From GCA-003244245 sp050699595 (GTDB lineage Bacteria > Actinomycetota > Actinomycetes > Mycobacteriales > Pseudonocardiaceae), in NCBI GenBank assembly GCA_050699595.1, contig JBOHFI010000018.1, positions 1 to 64,000 on the forward strand: a stretch of 64,000 bases of DNA, read 5' to 3'. The notes beneath the pieces are model-generated. The model was not told the DNA's origin. It did no database searches and worked only from the letters and a program-made list of their open reading frames with translations. The translations under genes were made by a program, and so were the position numbers. Positions 32,632-41,164 of this stretch are shown here, in pieces (within the stretch, counting starts at the first letter, position 1; every line of letters starts with the position of its first letter).

Positions 32632-33756
32632 GTGAGCGAGACCGGCGAACCGGGCCAGGCCGGTGACACCGAGCCGACGAGGATCCGGGTGGCGACGGCG
32701 CGGCCCTACGACGTCATCGTCGGACGGTATCTGCGGGCTGAGCTGCTGGATGCGGTGGGCAGCGGCGCCGTGGCGATCGTGCACCAGCCGACCCTGGTCG
32801 AGCCCGCGGAGGCGCTGCGCACCGTGCTGGAGTACTTAGGTGCGCGGGCTTACCGCATCGAGGTGCCCGACGCCGAGGACGGCAAGACGCTGGCGGTGGC
32901 GGGGTTCTGCTGGGACGCGCTCGGGCAGATGGGCCTGGACCGCACCGGCACTGTGGTCGGCTTCGGCGGCGGGGCGGTGACCGATCTCGCCGGGTTCGTC
33001 GCCGCTACCTGGCTGCGCGGGGTCCGGCTGGTGCAGGTGCCCACCACGTTGCTGGCGATGGTGGATGCCGCGGTGGGCGGTAAGACCGGGATCAACACCG
33101 ACGCGGGCAAGAATCTGGTCGGCGTATTCCATGAACCCGGCGCGGTGCTGGTGGACCTCGCGACGCTGCCGACGCTGCCGCGTGCCGAGCTCGTCGCCGG
33201 AATGGCCGAAGTGGTCAAGGCGGGGTTCATCGCCGATCCCGTGATCCTGGAGCGGATCGAGGCCGACCCGGCCGCCGCGCTGGATCCCTCCGGGCCGGTG
33301 CTGGAGGAGCTGATCAGCCGCGCGATCAGGGTCAAGGCCGACGTGGTGGCCGCTGACTTGCGGGAATCCCACCTACGGGAAGTGCTCAACTACGGGCACA
33401 CCCTGGGCCACGCCCTGGAGCGTCGGGAGGGCTACCGGTGGCGGCACGGCGCCGCGGTGAGCGTCGGCATGGTCTTCGCTGCGGAGTTGGCCCGGCTCGC
33501 CGGGCGTCTGGACGACGCCACCGCGCAGCGCCACCGCGCGGTGCTCCGCTCGATCGGCTTGCCCACCGAATACGACGCCGATGCGCTACCCGAGCTGCTG
33601 GAGGGCATGCGCAACGACAAGAAGACCCGGTCGGGGGTGTTGCGCTTCGTGGTGCTCGACGGTCTGGCGAAGCCCGGCCGGCTGGAGGATCCGGACCTCG
33701 AACTGCTTGCCGGGGCCTACGCCGCGCTGAGCAGCGGGGTGGAAGACCCGGAATGA
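32632..33756 (+). CDS. aroB: 3-dehydroquinate synthase
   Basis: NAD- and metal-dependent second step of the shikimate pathway. Visible are the NAD-binding GFGGGAVTDLAGFVAATWLRG (in part), the VPTTLLAMVDAAVGGKTGIN block, and the metal ligands in the NYGHTLGHALE region. GTG at 32632 (MSETGEPG) has GAGAGG upstream; the frame is also open from ATG 32584, which would add 16 residues. It overlaps aroQ by four bases. Confidence 0.95.
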   Translation: MSETGEPGQAGDTEPTRIRVATARPYDVIVGRYLRAELLDAVGSGAVAIVHQPTLVEPAEALRTVLEYLGARAYRIEVPDAEDGKTLAVAGFCWDALGQMGLDRTGTVVGFGGGAVTDLAGFVAATWLRGVRLVQVPTTLLAMVDAAVGGKTGINTDAGKNLVGVFHEPGAVLVDLATLPTLPRAELVAGMAEVVKAGFIADPVILERIEADPAAALDPSGPVLEELISRAIRVKADVVAADLRESHLREVLNYGHTLGHALERREGYRWRHGAAVSVGMVFAAELARLAGRLDDATAQRHRAVLRSIGLPTEYDADALPELLEGMRNDKKTRSGVLRFVVLDGLAKPGRLEDPDLELLAGAYAALSSGVEDPE

Positions 33757-34187
33757 AGGTGTTGGTGCTCAACGGGCCGAACCTGGGCCGGCTCGGGACC
33801 CGTGAGCCCGATGTCTACGGTGCTGCCACTCACGGTGACCTGGTGGCGCTGTGCGAACGGGTGGGAGCCGAGCTGGGGCTGGAGGTGGACGTGCGCCAGA
33901 CCGACCACGAGGGCGTCATGCTGAGCTGGCTGCACGAGGCCGCCGACACCGCGACCCCGGTGGTGCTCAACGCCGGGGCGTGGACGCATCACTCGATCGC
34001 GGTCCGGGACGCCGCCGCGCAGCTGTCGGCGCCGCTGGTGGAGGTGCACATCAGCAATGTGCACGCGCGCGAGCCGTTCCGGCACCACAGCTACCTCTCG
34101 GCCATCGCCTCCGGAGTCATCATCGGCCTGGGGATCGAGGGGTACCCCCTCGCGCTGCGCTGGATCGCCGGCCGCGCCGGTACCTGA
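33753..34187 (+). CDS. aroQ: type II 3-dehydroquinate dehydratase
   Basis: The 144-residue small dodecameric enzyme has the conserved NGPNLGRLGTREPDVYG with catalytic Tyr, the flexible-loop Arg, VLNAGAWTHHSIAVRDA and EVHISNVHAREPFRHHSYLS with the catalytic His. ATG overlaps the aroB stop (ATGA). A long hairpin starts at its stop codon. Confidence 0.95.
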   Translation: MKVLVLNGPNLGRLGTREPDVYGAATHGDLVALCERVGAELGLEVDVRQTDHEGVMLSWLHEAADTATPVVLNAGAWTHHSIAVRDAAAQLSAPLVEVHISNVHAREPFRHHSYLSAIASGVIIGLGIEGYPLALRWIAGRAGT

Positions 34188-34231
34188 GAGCATCGCCGGC
34201 ACCAGAACACCGCCGGCGATGCTCTCAGGTA
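34181..34231 (+). terminator. perfect 20-bp hairpin at the aroQ stop codon
   Basis: TACCTGAGAGCATCGCCGGC (34181-34200) is followed after 11 bases by its exact complement (34212-34231). The left arm includes the aroQ stop codon. It is a strong stem without a T-run, as typical for actinobacterial terminators. The loop sequence ACCAGAACAC recurs directly after the stem. Confidence 0.75.
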
Positions 34232-34265
34232 CCAGAACACGGGGCGGACCCGCTACCGTCGGTCT

Positions 34266-35357
34266 ATGTCCCACTCTGCGCGCCGCGAGGCGCTTCGCGA
34301 GCGGCTGCGCGCGCTGGAGCTCGACGCGTTGCTGGTCACCGATCTGTGCAACATCCGCTACCTCACCGGATTCACCGGCTCCAACGGTGTCCTGCTGGTG
34401 CACGCCGAGGGCGACGAGCGCAGCGTGTTCGCCACCGACGGCCGCTACCGGACGCAGTCGCAGCAGCAGGTGCCCGACCTGCGCCGGGTGATCGACAGGT
34501 CTACCCGCTCGCGGTTGGCCAAGGACGCCGCCGCCGACGGGGTCGGCCGGCTGGGTTTCGAGAGCCATGTGGTGACGGTCGACGGGCATGCCGCGCTGGC
34601 GAAGGTCACCGGCGCGGAGCTGCTGGTCGCCACCTCTCGACCGGTGGAGGCACTACGGCTGATCAAGGACGAGACCGAGGTCGCCGCGCTGCGCGCGGCG
34701 TGCGCGGCCGCCGACATCGCCCTGGCCGGGCTGCTCGCCGAGGGCGGGCTACGGCCAGGTCGCACGGAACGCGAGGTGGCCCGCGACCTGGAGGCCCGGA
34801 TGGTGGCGGCGGGAGCAGCCGGCCCGTCGTTCGAGACCATCGTGGCGACCGGTGCGAACTCCGCGGTACCCCACCACCGCCCGACCGACGCGCCGCTGCG
34901 CCGTGGCGACTTGCTGAAGATGGACTTCGGTGCCCTGGTCGAGGGCTACCACTCCGACATGACCCGCACCGTGGTGCTCGGAGCGCTGGCCGAGTGGCAG
35001 CGGGAGCTCTACGACCTGGTCGCTGCGGCGCAGGCGGCGGGGCGGGTTGCGCTGCGGACCGGGGCCGATGTCCGCGCGGTGGATGCGGCCGCCCGGGACG
35101 TCATCACCCGCGCCGGGCATGGTGAGGACTTCGTGCACGGTCTCGGGCATGGCGTCGGTTTGCAGATCCACGAGGCTCCGGCGTTGTCGCAGTTCGGGGT
35201 CGGTACACTGGAGACCGGCATGGCGGTCACCGTCGAGCCGGGTGTCTACCTTGCCGGCCGGGGTGGGGTTCGCATCGAGGACACTCTCATCGTGTCCGAC
35301 GGCGATCCGGAGCTCCTCACCCTGACCACGAAAGACCTCGTCGTCGTGCCCTGCTGA
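34266..35357 (+). CDS. pepQ: Xaa-Pro aminopeptidase/dipeptidase (M24B)
   Basis: The 363-residue two-domain metallopeptidase has an N-terminal creatinase-like domain (ALLVTDLCNIRYLTGFTGSN) and a C-terminal pita-bread domain with the metal ligands spread over DFGALVEGYHSDMTRT, HGLGHGVGLQIHE and VTVEPGVY. The conserved position before efp agrees with the mycobacterial pepQ-efp order. Substrates would be X-Pro peptides. Confidence 0.92.
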   Translation: MSHSARREALRERLRALELDALLVTDLCNIRYLTGFTGSNGVLLVHAEGDERSVFATDGRYRTQSQQQVPDLRRVIDRSTRSRLAKDAAADGVGRLGFESHVVTVDGHAALAKVTGAELLVATSRPVEALRLIKDETEVAALRAACAAADIALAGLLAEGGLRPGRTEREVARDLEARMVAAGAAGPSFETIVATGANSAVPHHRPTDAPLRRGDLLKMDFGALVEGYHSDMTRTVVLGALAEWQRELYDLVAAAQAAGRVALRTGADVRAVDAAARDVITRAGHGEDFVHGLGHGVGLQIHEAPALSQFGVGTLETGMAVTVEPGVYLAGRGGVRIEDTLIVSDGDPELLTLTTKDLVVVPC

Positions 35358-35390
35358 CAGCAAACCGATACCCGAGAGTGAAGGGCTGAC

Positions 35391-35954
35391 GTGGCCTCCA
35401 CCAACGACCTGCAGAATGGGCTCGTGCTCAACCTCGACGGCCAGCTGTGGTCGGTCGTGAAGTTCCAGCACGTCAAACCGGGCAAGGGCGGTGCTTTCGT
35501 GCGGACCACCCTGAAGAACGTGCTGTCCGGCAAGGTCGTGGACAAGACGTTCAACGCGGGAACCAAGGTCGACACCGCCATCGTCGACCGGCGCGATATG
35601 ACCTATCTGTACGCCGACGGCGCCGACTTCGTGTTCATGGACGGCGACACCTACGACCAGATCACCATTCCCGGTGGCGTCGTCGGAGATGCGGCGAAAT
35701 ACCTGCTGGACAACCAGACCGTGCTGGTCGCCGTCCATGAGGGCACCCCGCTCTACGTCGAGCTGCCGACCTCGGTGGAGCTGGTGATCTCGCACACCGA
35801 CCCGGGCCTGCAGGGGGACCGGTCCACCGGTGGTACCAAGCCCGCCACGGTGGAGACCGGCGCCGAGATCCAGGTACCGCTGTTCGTCAGCACCGGCGAG
35901 AAGGTCAAGGTGGACACCCGGGACGGGCGTTACCTCGGCCGCGTCAGTAGCTGA
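35391..35954 (+). CDS. efp: translation elongation factor P
   Basis: The 187-residue protein has the three beta-barrel domains of EF-P. The loop KPGKGGAFVRTTLKN carries the tip lysine that reaches the peptidyl-transferase centre, and the signature near the end (DPGLQGDRSTGGTKPATVETG, partly given) is intact. It relieves ribosome stalling at polyproline. One base separates it from nusB. Confidence 0.96.
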   Translation: MASTNDLQNGLVLNLDGQLWSVVKFQHVKPGKGGAFVRTTLKNVLSGKVVDKTFNAGTKVDTAIVDRRDMTYLYADGADFVFMDGDTYDQITIPGGVVGDAAKYLLDNQTVLVAVHEGTPLYVELPTSVELVISHTDPGLQGDRSTGGTKPATVETGAEIQVPLFVSTGEKVKVDTRDGRYLGRVSS

Positions 35955-35955
35955 G

Positions 35956-36363
35956 GTGGGCGCCCGGAGCAAGGCCCGCAAGCGCGCCGTCGACATCCTC
36001 TTCGAATCCGATCTGCGTGGGCTGGACCCGCTCGCGCTGCTCGCCGAGCGGGTCGGCGCCCCGGAACTGCCCCCGGTCAGCGACTACACGGTCTTGTTGG
36101 TGCACGGCGTGGCCGAGCACGCCGAGGACATCGACCGGTTGCTCGCCGACCAAGCCCATGGCTGGGCCCTGACGCGGATGCCCGCGGTCGACCGGGCGGT
36201 CCTCCGGCTTGGTGTGTTCGAACTGTTGTTCTCCGTTGAGGTGGACGATGCGGTAGCCATCGACGAGGCCATCGAACTTGCCAAGTTGCTGTCCACCGAC
36301 GACTCGCCACGCTTCGTCAACGGTGTGCTCGGTGCGCTGGCCGCGCTGCCGCGCGGCTCATGA
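35956..36363 (+). CDS. nusB: transcription antitermination factor NusB
   Basis: The 135-residue all-helical protein starts MGARSKARKRAVDILFESDLRG with the RNA-binding arginine-rich helix and ends with DEAIELAKLLSTDDSPRFVNGVLGAL, typical of NusB. It binds boxA with S10 in rRNA antitermination. The GTG at 35956 is two bases after the efp stop codon. It converges with bldD. Confidence 0.95.
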   Translation: MGARSKARKRAVDILFESDLRGLDPLALLAERVGAPELPPVSDYTVLLVHGVAEHAEDIDRLLADQAHGWALTRMPAVDRAVLRLGVFELLFSVEVDDAVAIDEAIELAKLLSTDDSPRFVNGVLGALAALPRGS

Positions 36364-36370
36364 GCGGCGA

Positions 36371-36868
36371 TCAGGCCTCTTCTTTGTCCTTCGCGGGGCG
36401 AGCCTCCGGGGGCAGCACACCCCAGCCGATGAGCTGCTCGGTGAGATCACCCGGCGACATGTCGTAGATGATCGCCAGTGAGCGCAGGTCCTCAGTGCGG
36501 ATAGACAGTACCTTGCCGTTGTAGTCGCCGCGCTGGCTCTGGATCGTCGCGGCGTAGCGGGCCAGCGGGCCCACCTTGTCCACCGGCAGCTGCTGCAGGC
36601 GCTCCAGATTGATGACGATCTTGGTGGCCGGCTCGCTGCCGGAGGGTACCCGGCCTTCCGGCAGCAGTTCGGGTACGGGGACCCCGTAGAAGTCGGCAAG
36701 CTCGGCGAGTTTCTGCACCGTGACCGCCCGGTCACCGCGCTCGTAGGAGCCGACCACCACGGCTTTCCAGCGACCCGCCGACTTCTGCTCGACACCGTGC
36801 AGCGACAGACCCTGCTGTTGGCGGATGCCACGCAGTTTGGACCCTAGTGCCTTGGCATAGTCGCCCAT
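36371..36868 (-). CDS. bldD: BldD-type developmental master regulator
   Basis: The 165-residue protein has an N-terminal XRE HTH (SLHGVEQKSAGRWKAVVVGSYERG) and a C-terminal domain with the full c-di-GMP signature RxD-x8-RxxD (Arg113-Asp115, Arg124-Asp127, in QRGDYNGKVLSIRTED). In Streptomyces, tetrameric c-di-GMP dimerises BldD and holds sporulation genes off; here it implies c-di-GMP-controlled development. It is transcribed away from pyrR. Confidence 0.93.
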   Translation of the reverse strand: MGDYAKALGSKLRGIRQQQGLSLHGVEQKSAGRWKAVVVGSYERGDRAVTVQKLAELADFYGVPVPELLPEGRVPSGSEPATKIVINLERLQQLPVDKVGPLARYAATIQSQRGDYNGKVLSIRTEDLRSLAIIYDMSPGDLTEQLIGWGVLPPEARPAKDKEEA

Positions 36869-36951
36869 CGTGCCCCTTCTCCTTCTTCAGACCCCGACCA
36901 CTCAGCGCCGTGGGGCGCCACGCGAAAATCTCGATGATACGGAGAGTAATG

Positions 36952-36964
36952 CTGCGCTGAGTAA
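36952..36964 (-). promoter_or_regulatory. candidate BldD box (autoregulation)
   Basis: TTACTCAGCGCAG on the minus strand matches eight of the ten fixed positions of the BldD consensus TnACnC(A/T)GnGTnA. It lies about 85 bp upstream of the bldD start, where autorepression would be expected. Confidence 0.4.
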
Positions 36965-37111
36965 CCCCCCAGGTCAAGCCATGGGGGGCTCAACACCGCG
37001 CAGAGTCACGTACATCACCCGGAAGGAGTAGTGAATGGACGTCAGCGACTCTCGTCCGACCTTCCTGGTAGCGTCCAGTACGGGTCCTGGCACCGGCTGG
37101 AGAACCTGACG

Positions 37112-37147
37112 TCCTTTAAGACCCGTCCGGTGAGGCGGGGAAGGAGG
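37112..37147 (+). promoter_or_regulatory. PyrR-binding leader overlapping the pyrR ribosome binding site
   Basis: The leader has TCCTTTAAGACCCG, then CGTCCGGTGAGGCG, which fits the PyrR RNA consensus (UCCnGnGAGG core) in a hairpin of ACCCG with CGGGG, directly followed by AAGGAGG, the pyrR ribosome binding site. UMP/UTP-bound PyrR on this hairpin would block initiation when pyrimidines are abundant, as known for actinobacteria. Confidence 0.8.
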
Positions 37148-37153
37148 TCCGCC

Positions 37154-37735
37154 GTGGCGTCCCTCTCCGGGGCGGGCGCGGTGGGTGAGGCCGGGTCGCC
37201 GCAGCAGCGTGAGTTGCTCTCGGCGGCCGAGGTCGCGCGCATCGTCGCCCGGATGGCCCATCAGGTCATCGAGCGCACCGCCCCCGAGCCGGTGATGCTG
37301 GTGGGCATCCCCACCCGCGGCGTCCCGCTGGCGCACCGGCTGGCGGATCGGATCCGGGAGTTCGGTGGGGCTCGACCCGATGTGGGCATCCTCGACGTCA
37401 CCCTCTACCGGGACGACCTGCGGACCCGGCCCACCCGCCCGTTGCGAGCCACTGAGCTGCCCGCCATCGGGCTGGACGACGCGCTCGTCGTGCTGGTCGA
37501 CGACGTGCTGTACTCCGGACGCACCGTCGCGGCCGCGCTGGACGCGCTGCGGGAGTACGGCCGCCCCCGGGCGGTGCAGCTCGCCGTACTGGTCGACCGC
37601 GGTCACCGTGAACTGCCGATTCGGGCCGACTACGTGGGCAAGAACCTACCGACCTCACGGGATGAGACGGTCGGTGTGCTGCTGGTCGAGACGGACGGCA
37701 CCGATGCCGTCGTGATCCGCCGGAGCCGGCGGTGA
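37154..37735 (+). CDS. pyrR: PyrR regulator/uracil phosphoribosyltransferase
   Basis: The 193-residue protein has the PRPP-binding motif VVLVDDVLYSGRTVAAA and GIPTRGVPLAHRLA. It is the RNA-binding attenuation/translation regulator of the pyr operon with residual UPRTase activity. GTG at 37154, seven bases after AAGGAGG, is chosen because the leader hairpin precedes it; the frame is open from 37031 but that part is the leader. Coupled to pyrB by a four-base overlap. Confidence 0.94.
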   Translation: MASLSGAGAVGEAGSPQQRELLSAAEVARIVARMAHQVIERTAPEPVMLVGIPTRGVPLAHRLADRIREFGGARPDVGILDVTLYRDDLRTRPTRPLRATELPAIGLDDALVVLVDDVLYSGRTVAAALDALREYGRPRAVQLAVLVDRGHRELPIRADYVGKNLPTSRDETVGVLLVETDGTDAVVIRRSRR

Positions 37736-38685
37736 GACACCTGCTCACCACCACCGGTCTGCGGCGCGAGACCGTCACCGCGCTGCTGGACACCGCCCAG
37801 GCTCTCAAGCAGGCGCTGCTGGGTCGCCAGGTGCGCAAGCTACCCACGCTGCGCGGGCGCACCGTGGTCACCTTGTTCTATGAGAGTTCCACCCGCACCC
37901 GGGCGTCCTTCGAGATCGCGGGTAAGTGGATGAGCGCCGATGTGGTCAACCTCGCCGCCGGTGGCTCGTCGGTGGCCAAAGGGGAGTCGCTGCGCGACAC
38001 CGCGCTCACCCTGGCCGCGATGGGCGTGGACTGCGTGGTGATCCGCCACCCCGCGTCGGGCGCGGCGCATCGCCTCGCCGACTGGGTACCCACGCACGTG
38101 GTCAACGCCGGCGACGGCACCCACCAGCACCCGACCCAAGCGCTGCTGGACGCGGCTACTCTTCGTGAGCGATTGGGCACCCTGAATGGGCGGACCGTCA
38201 CCATCGTAGGCGATGTGCTGCACAGCAGGGTCGCCCGCTCGAACATCGAACTCTTGATCACGCTGGGTGCCCGGATTCACCTCGTCGCCCCGCCTACCCT
38301 GTTGCCCTGGGGTGTTGAGAACTGGGGTGTTGAGAACCGGGGTGTTGAGAACCGGGGCGTCACCGTCGGGCATGACCTCGATGCTGCGCTACCCGACACC
38401 GACGCGGTGATGGTGCTGCGGGTCCAGGCTGAGCGGATGCACGGCGGGTTCTTCCCCTCCGCCCGGGAGTACTCGATCAGTTACGGGCTCACCGAGGCGC
38501 GGCTGGGGTTGTTGCCGGAGCATGCTGTGGTGCTGCACCCGGGCCCGATGCTGCGCGGTATGGAGATAGCGCACTCGGTCGCCGACTCGCCTCGCGCCGC
38601 GATCACCGAACAGGTCCGCAACGGGGTGCACGTGCGGATGGCGGTGCTCTATCACCTGCTCGCCGCCCAAGAGGATCTGGCGTGA
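37732..38685 (+). CDS. pyrB: aspartate carbamoyltransferase catalytic subunit, with in-frame minisatellite
   Basis: The 317-residue enzyme has the carbamoyl-phosphate loop FYESSTRTRASFE, the SSVAKGESLRDTA loop, NAGDGTHQHPTQALLD, and the C-terminal HPGPMLRGMEI. It makes carbamoyl-aspartate. Between the two domains a 15-bp unit repeated three times adds GVENW/GVENR pentapeptides (38311-38355), where the family normally has a short loop. Coupled at both ends by four-base overlaps. Confidence 0.95.
   Translation: MRHLLTTTGLRRETVTALLDTAQALKQALLGRQVRKLPTLRGRTVVTLFYESSTRTRASFEIAGKWMSADVVNLAAGGSSVAKGESLRDTALTLAAMGVDCVVIRHPASGAAHRLADWVPTHVVNAGDGTHQHPTQALLDAATLRERLGTLNGRTVTIVGDVLHSRVARSNIELLITLGARIHLVAPPTLLPWGVENWGVENRGVENRGVTVGHDLDAALPDTDAVMVLRVQAERMHGGFFPSAREYSISYGLTEARLGLLPEHAVVLHPGPMLRGMEIAHSVADSPRAAITEQVRNGVHVRMAVLYHLLAAQEDLA
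38311..38355 (+). repeat. 15-bp x 3 in-frame tandem repeat in pyrB
   Basis: GGTGTTGAGAACTGG is followed by two copies of GGTGTTGAGAACCGG, encoding three GVEN(W/R) pentapeptides. The phase keeps the frame open. Confidence 0.92.
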
Positions 38686-40040
38686 GCGAGCGTAGCGAGC
38701 GAACGATCCGGCCGATCGAGCGTAGCGAGCGAACCATCGGGCAGAGCAGCCGGCCGCTCCTGCTTCGTGGGATCCGGCCCTATGGCGTGGGAGATCCGGT
38801 GGATCTGCTGGTCCGCGACGGGGTGATCGCCGAGCTGGGCGCCGGTCTGGACGGCATCGGCGCCGAGGTGCTCGACGGCGGCGGGCTGGTCGCGCTGCCC
38901 GGCCTGGTCGACCTGCACGCGCACCTGCGCGAGCCGGGCCGAGAGGACGCCGAGACGATCGCCACCGGCTCGGCGGCCGCGGCGCTGGGTGGCTACACCG
39001 CCGTGTTCGCGATGGCCAACACCGACCCGGTGGCCGACACCGCGGTGGTCGTCGAGCACGTGTACCGGCGCGGTCGCGAGGTCGGGTTGGTCGACGTGCA
39101 CCCGGTCGGCGCGGTCACCGCTGGGCTGCGCGGCGACCGGCTCGCCGCGCTGGGCGCTATGGCCTCCTGCGCCGCCGCGGTGCGGGTGTTCTCCGACGAC
39201 GGGCTGTGCGTGCACGACCCGCTGCTGATGCGCCGCGCCCTGGAGTACACCCGAGGGCTGGGCGGTGTGATCGCTCAGCATGCCGAGGATCCCCGGCTCA
39301 CCGCCGGAGCGCAGGCGCATGAGGGGGAGATCGCCGCTCGGCTGGGGCTGGCAGGCTGGCCCGCCGCTGCGGAGGAGTCGATCGTGGCCCGGGACTGTCT
39401 GCTCGCCCGGGACGCCGCGGCGGCACTGCACGTCTGCCATGTGTCCACCGCGGGCACGGTGGAGGTACTGCGGTGGGCCAAGGAGCGCGGGATCCGGGTA
39501 TCCGCCGAGGTCACCCCGCACCACCTGCTGCTCACCGATGAGCGCCTGGCCGGATACGACCCGGTCAACAAGGTCAACCCGCCGCTGCGTACCGCCGCCG
39601 ACACCCACGCGCTGCGCGCCGCGTTGGCGGCGGGGGTCGTGGACTGCGTGGCCACCGACCATGCCCCGCACGCCCCCCAGGACAAGGACTGTGAATGGTC
39701 CGCGGCCCGGCCCGGCATGCTGGGCCTGCAGACCGCGCTGTCCGTGGTGGTGGCCACGATGGTGCGTCCCGGTCTGCTGGACTGGCGGGGGGTGGCCCGG
39801 GTGATGAGTGAGCGCCCGGCCCGCATCGGTGGGGCGACCGAGCAGGGCCGGCCGATCGCGGTGGGGCAGCCGGCGACACTGGTCCTGGTGGACCCGGACG
39901 CCACCTGGACGGTGCGCGGGGCGCAGCTGGCCAGCCTGGCCGCCAACACCCCCTACGAGGCGATGGTGCTGCCCGGCCGGGTGGTGGCCACGCTGCTGCG
40001 CGGCGAGATCACCACCGAGGACGGGAAGGTGCAGCGTTGA
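38682..40040 (+). CDS. pyrC: dihydroorotase, with repeat-derived N-terminus
   Basis: The 452-residue class I dihydroorotase has the metal ligands in DLHAHLREPG, the carboxylated-Lys-region, CHVSTAGTVE, EVTPHHLLL and the Asp of DCVATDHAPHA. It cyclises carbamoyl-aspartate. The first about 25 residues (SERSERTIRPIERSERTI) come from a repeated GAGCGTAGCGAGCGAAC element rather than from the enzyme, whose fold starts near LLLRGIRPYG. GTG start overlaps the pyrB stop. Confidence 0.93.
   Translation: MSERSERTIRPIERSERTIGQSSRPLLLRGIRPYGVGDPVDLLVRDGVIAELGAGLDGIGAEVLDGGGLVALPGLVDLHAHLREPGREDAETIATGSAAAALGGYTAVFAMANTDPVADTAVVVEHVYRRGREVGLVDVHPVGAVTAGLRGDRLAALGAMASCAAAVRVFSDDGLCVHDPLLMRRALEYTRGLGGVIAQHAEDPRLTAGAQAHEGEIAARLGLAGWPAAAEESIVARDCLLARDAAAALHVCHVSTAGTVEVLRWAKERGIRVSAEVTPHHLLLTDERLAGYDPVNKVNPPLRTAADTHALRAALAAGVVDCVATDHAPHAPQDKDCEWSAARPGMLGLQTALSVVVATMVRPGLLDWRGVARVMSERPARIGGATEQGRPIAVGQPATLVLVDPDATWTVRGAQLASLAANTPYEAMVLPGRVVATLLRGEITTEDGKVQR
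38688..38737 (+). repeat. two copies of GAGCGTAGCGAGCGAAC (SERSERT) element
   Basis: The 17-bp element starts at 38688 and again at 38718, a 30-bp period. It encodes SERSERT within the pyrC N-terminus. Copies of this short sequence are common at gene starts in Pseudonocardiales genomes (recalled pattern). Confidence 0.75.
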
Positions 40041-41164
40041 CCAAGAAAACGGCGTTGATGGCCGTCCTGATGCTGGAGGACGGCACCGTCATGCGCGGTG
40101 ACCGCTACGGTGCGGTGGGCCAGGCGCTGGGCGAGGCGGTGTTCGCCACCGGTATGACCGGCTACCAGGAGACCCTCACCGACCCGTCCTACCATCGCCA
40201 GATCGTCGTGCAGACCGCGCCGCATATCGGCAATACCGGCTGGAACGACGAGGACGACGAGTCGCACCGGATCTGGGTCGCCGGCTACGTCGTGCGCGAC
40301 CCGGCTCGGGTCCCGTCCAACTGGCGATCCGTCCGGTCCCTCGGTGAGGAGCTGTCCCGCCAGAATGTCGTGGGTATCTCCGGGCTGGACACCCGCGCGC
40401 TGACTCGCCGGCTTCGCGAGCACGGCTGCATGCGGGCCGGGATCTTCTCCGGTGACGCGCTGGCCGAACCGGCGCGACTGGTGGCGCGGGTGTTGGCCAG
40501 CCCCCCGATGGCCGGGGCGGACCTGGTCGGCGAGGTCACCGTCACCGAGCCCTGCATCGTGGCCGCCACCGCGCAGCGCCGGTTCCGCGTGGTGGCGCTG
40601 GACCTGGGGATCAAGTACAACACCCCGAGGATGCTGGCCGCTCGGGGCATCGAGACGCACGTCCTGCCGGCCACGGCCACCCTGGAGCAGCTGCTGGAAC
40701 GGGAACCCGATGGGGTGTTCCTGTCCAATGGGCCGGGCGATCCGGCCACCGCGGACCACGCGGTCTCGCTGACCCGCGCGGTGCTGGCGGCCCGGGTGCC
40801 GCTGTTCGGGATCTGCTTCGGCAACCAGATCCTCGGCCGGGCTCTGGGGCGGGGCACCTACAAGATGCGCTACGGGCACCGGGGGCTCAACGTCCCGGTC
40901 GTCGAGCACGCCACCGGGCGGGTGGCGATCACCTCGCAGAACCACGGTTTCGCCGTCGAGGGCGAGCCCGGAGAGCGCTTCGACTCCGACTTCGGCCCCG
41001 CCGTCGTCACCCACTCCTGCCCCAACGACAACACCGTCGAGGGCCTCACCTGCCGAGACACCCCCGCGTTCAGCGTCCAATACCATCCGGAAGCAGCCGC
41101 AGGCCCCCACGACGCCGCCGAGCTGTTCGACCGATTCTGCACGTTGATGGAGAGGCAGCGATGA
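40037..41164 (+). CDS. carA: carbamoyl-phosphate synthase small (glutaminase) subunit
   Basis: The 375-residue class I amidotransferase has the N-terminal CarA domain (FATGMTGYQETLTDPSY) and the glutaminase triad: Cys in GICFGNQ, with His and Glu in VQYHPEA. It delivers ammonia to CarB. The start is a TTG overlapping the pyrC stop (TTGA). The gene between pyrC and carA in mycobacteria (a small membrane protein) is absent. Confidence 0.95.
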   Translation: MTKKTALMAVLMLEDGTVMRGDRYGAVGQALGEAVFATGMTGYQETLTDPSYHRQIVVQTAPHIGNTGWNDEDDESHRIWVAGYVVRDPARVPSNWRSVRSLGEELSRQNVVGISGLDTRALTRRLREHGCMRAGIFSGDALAEPARLVARVLASPPMAGADLVGEVTVTEPCIVAATAQRRFRVVALDLGIKYNTPRMLAARGIETHVLPATATLEQLLEREPDGVFLSNGPGDPATADHAVSLTRAVLAARVPLFGICFGNQILGRALGRGTYKMRYGHRGLNVPVVEHATGRVAITSQNHGFAVEGEPGERFDSDFGPAVVTHSCPNDNTVEGLTCRDTPAFSVQYHPEAAAGPHDAAELFDRFCTLMERQR

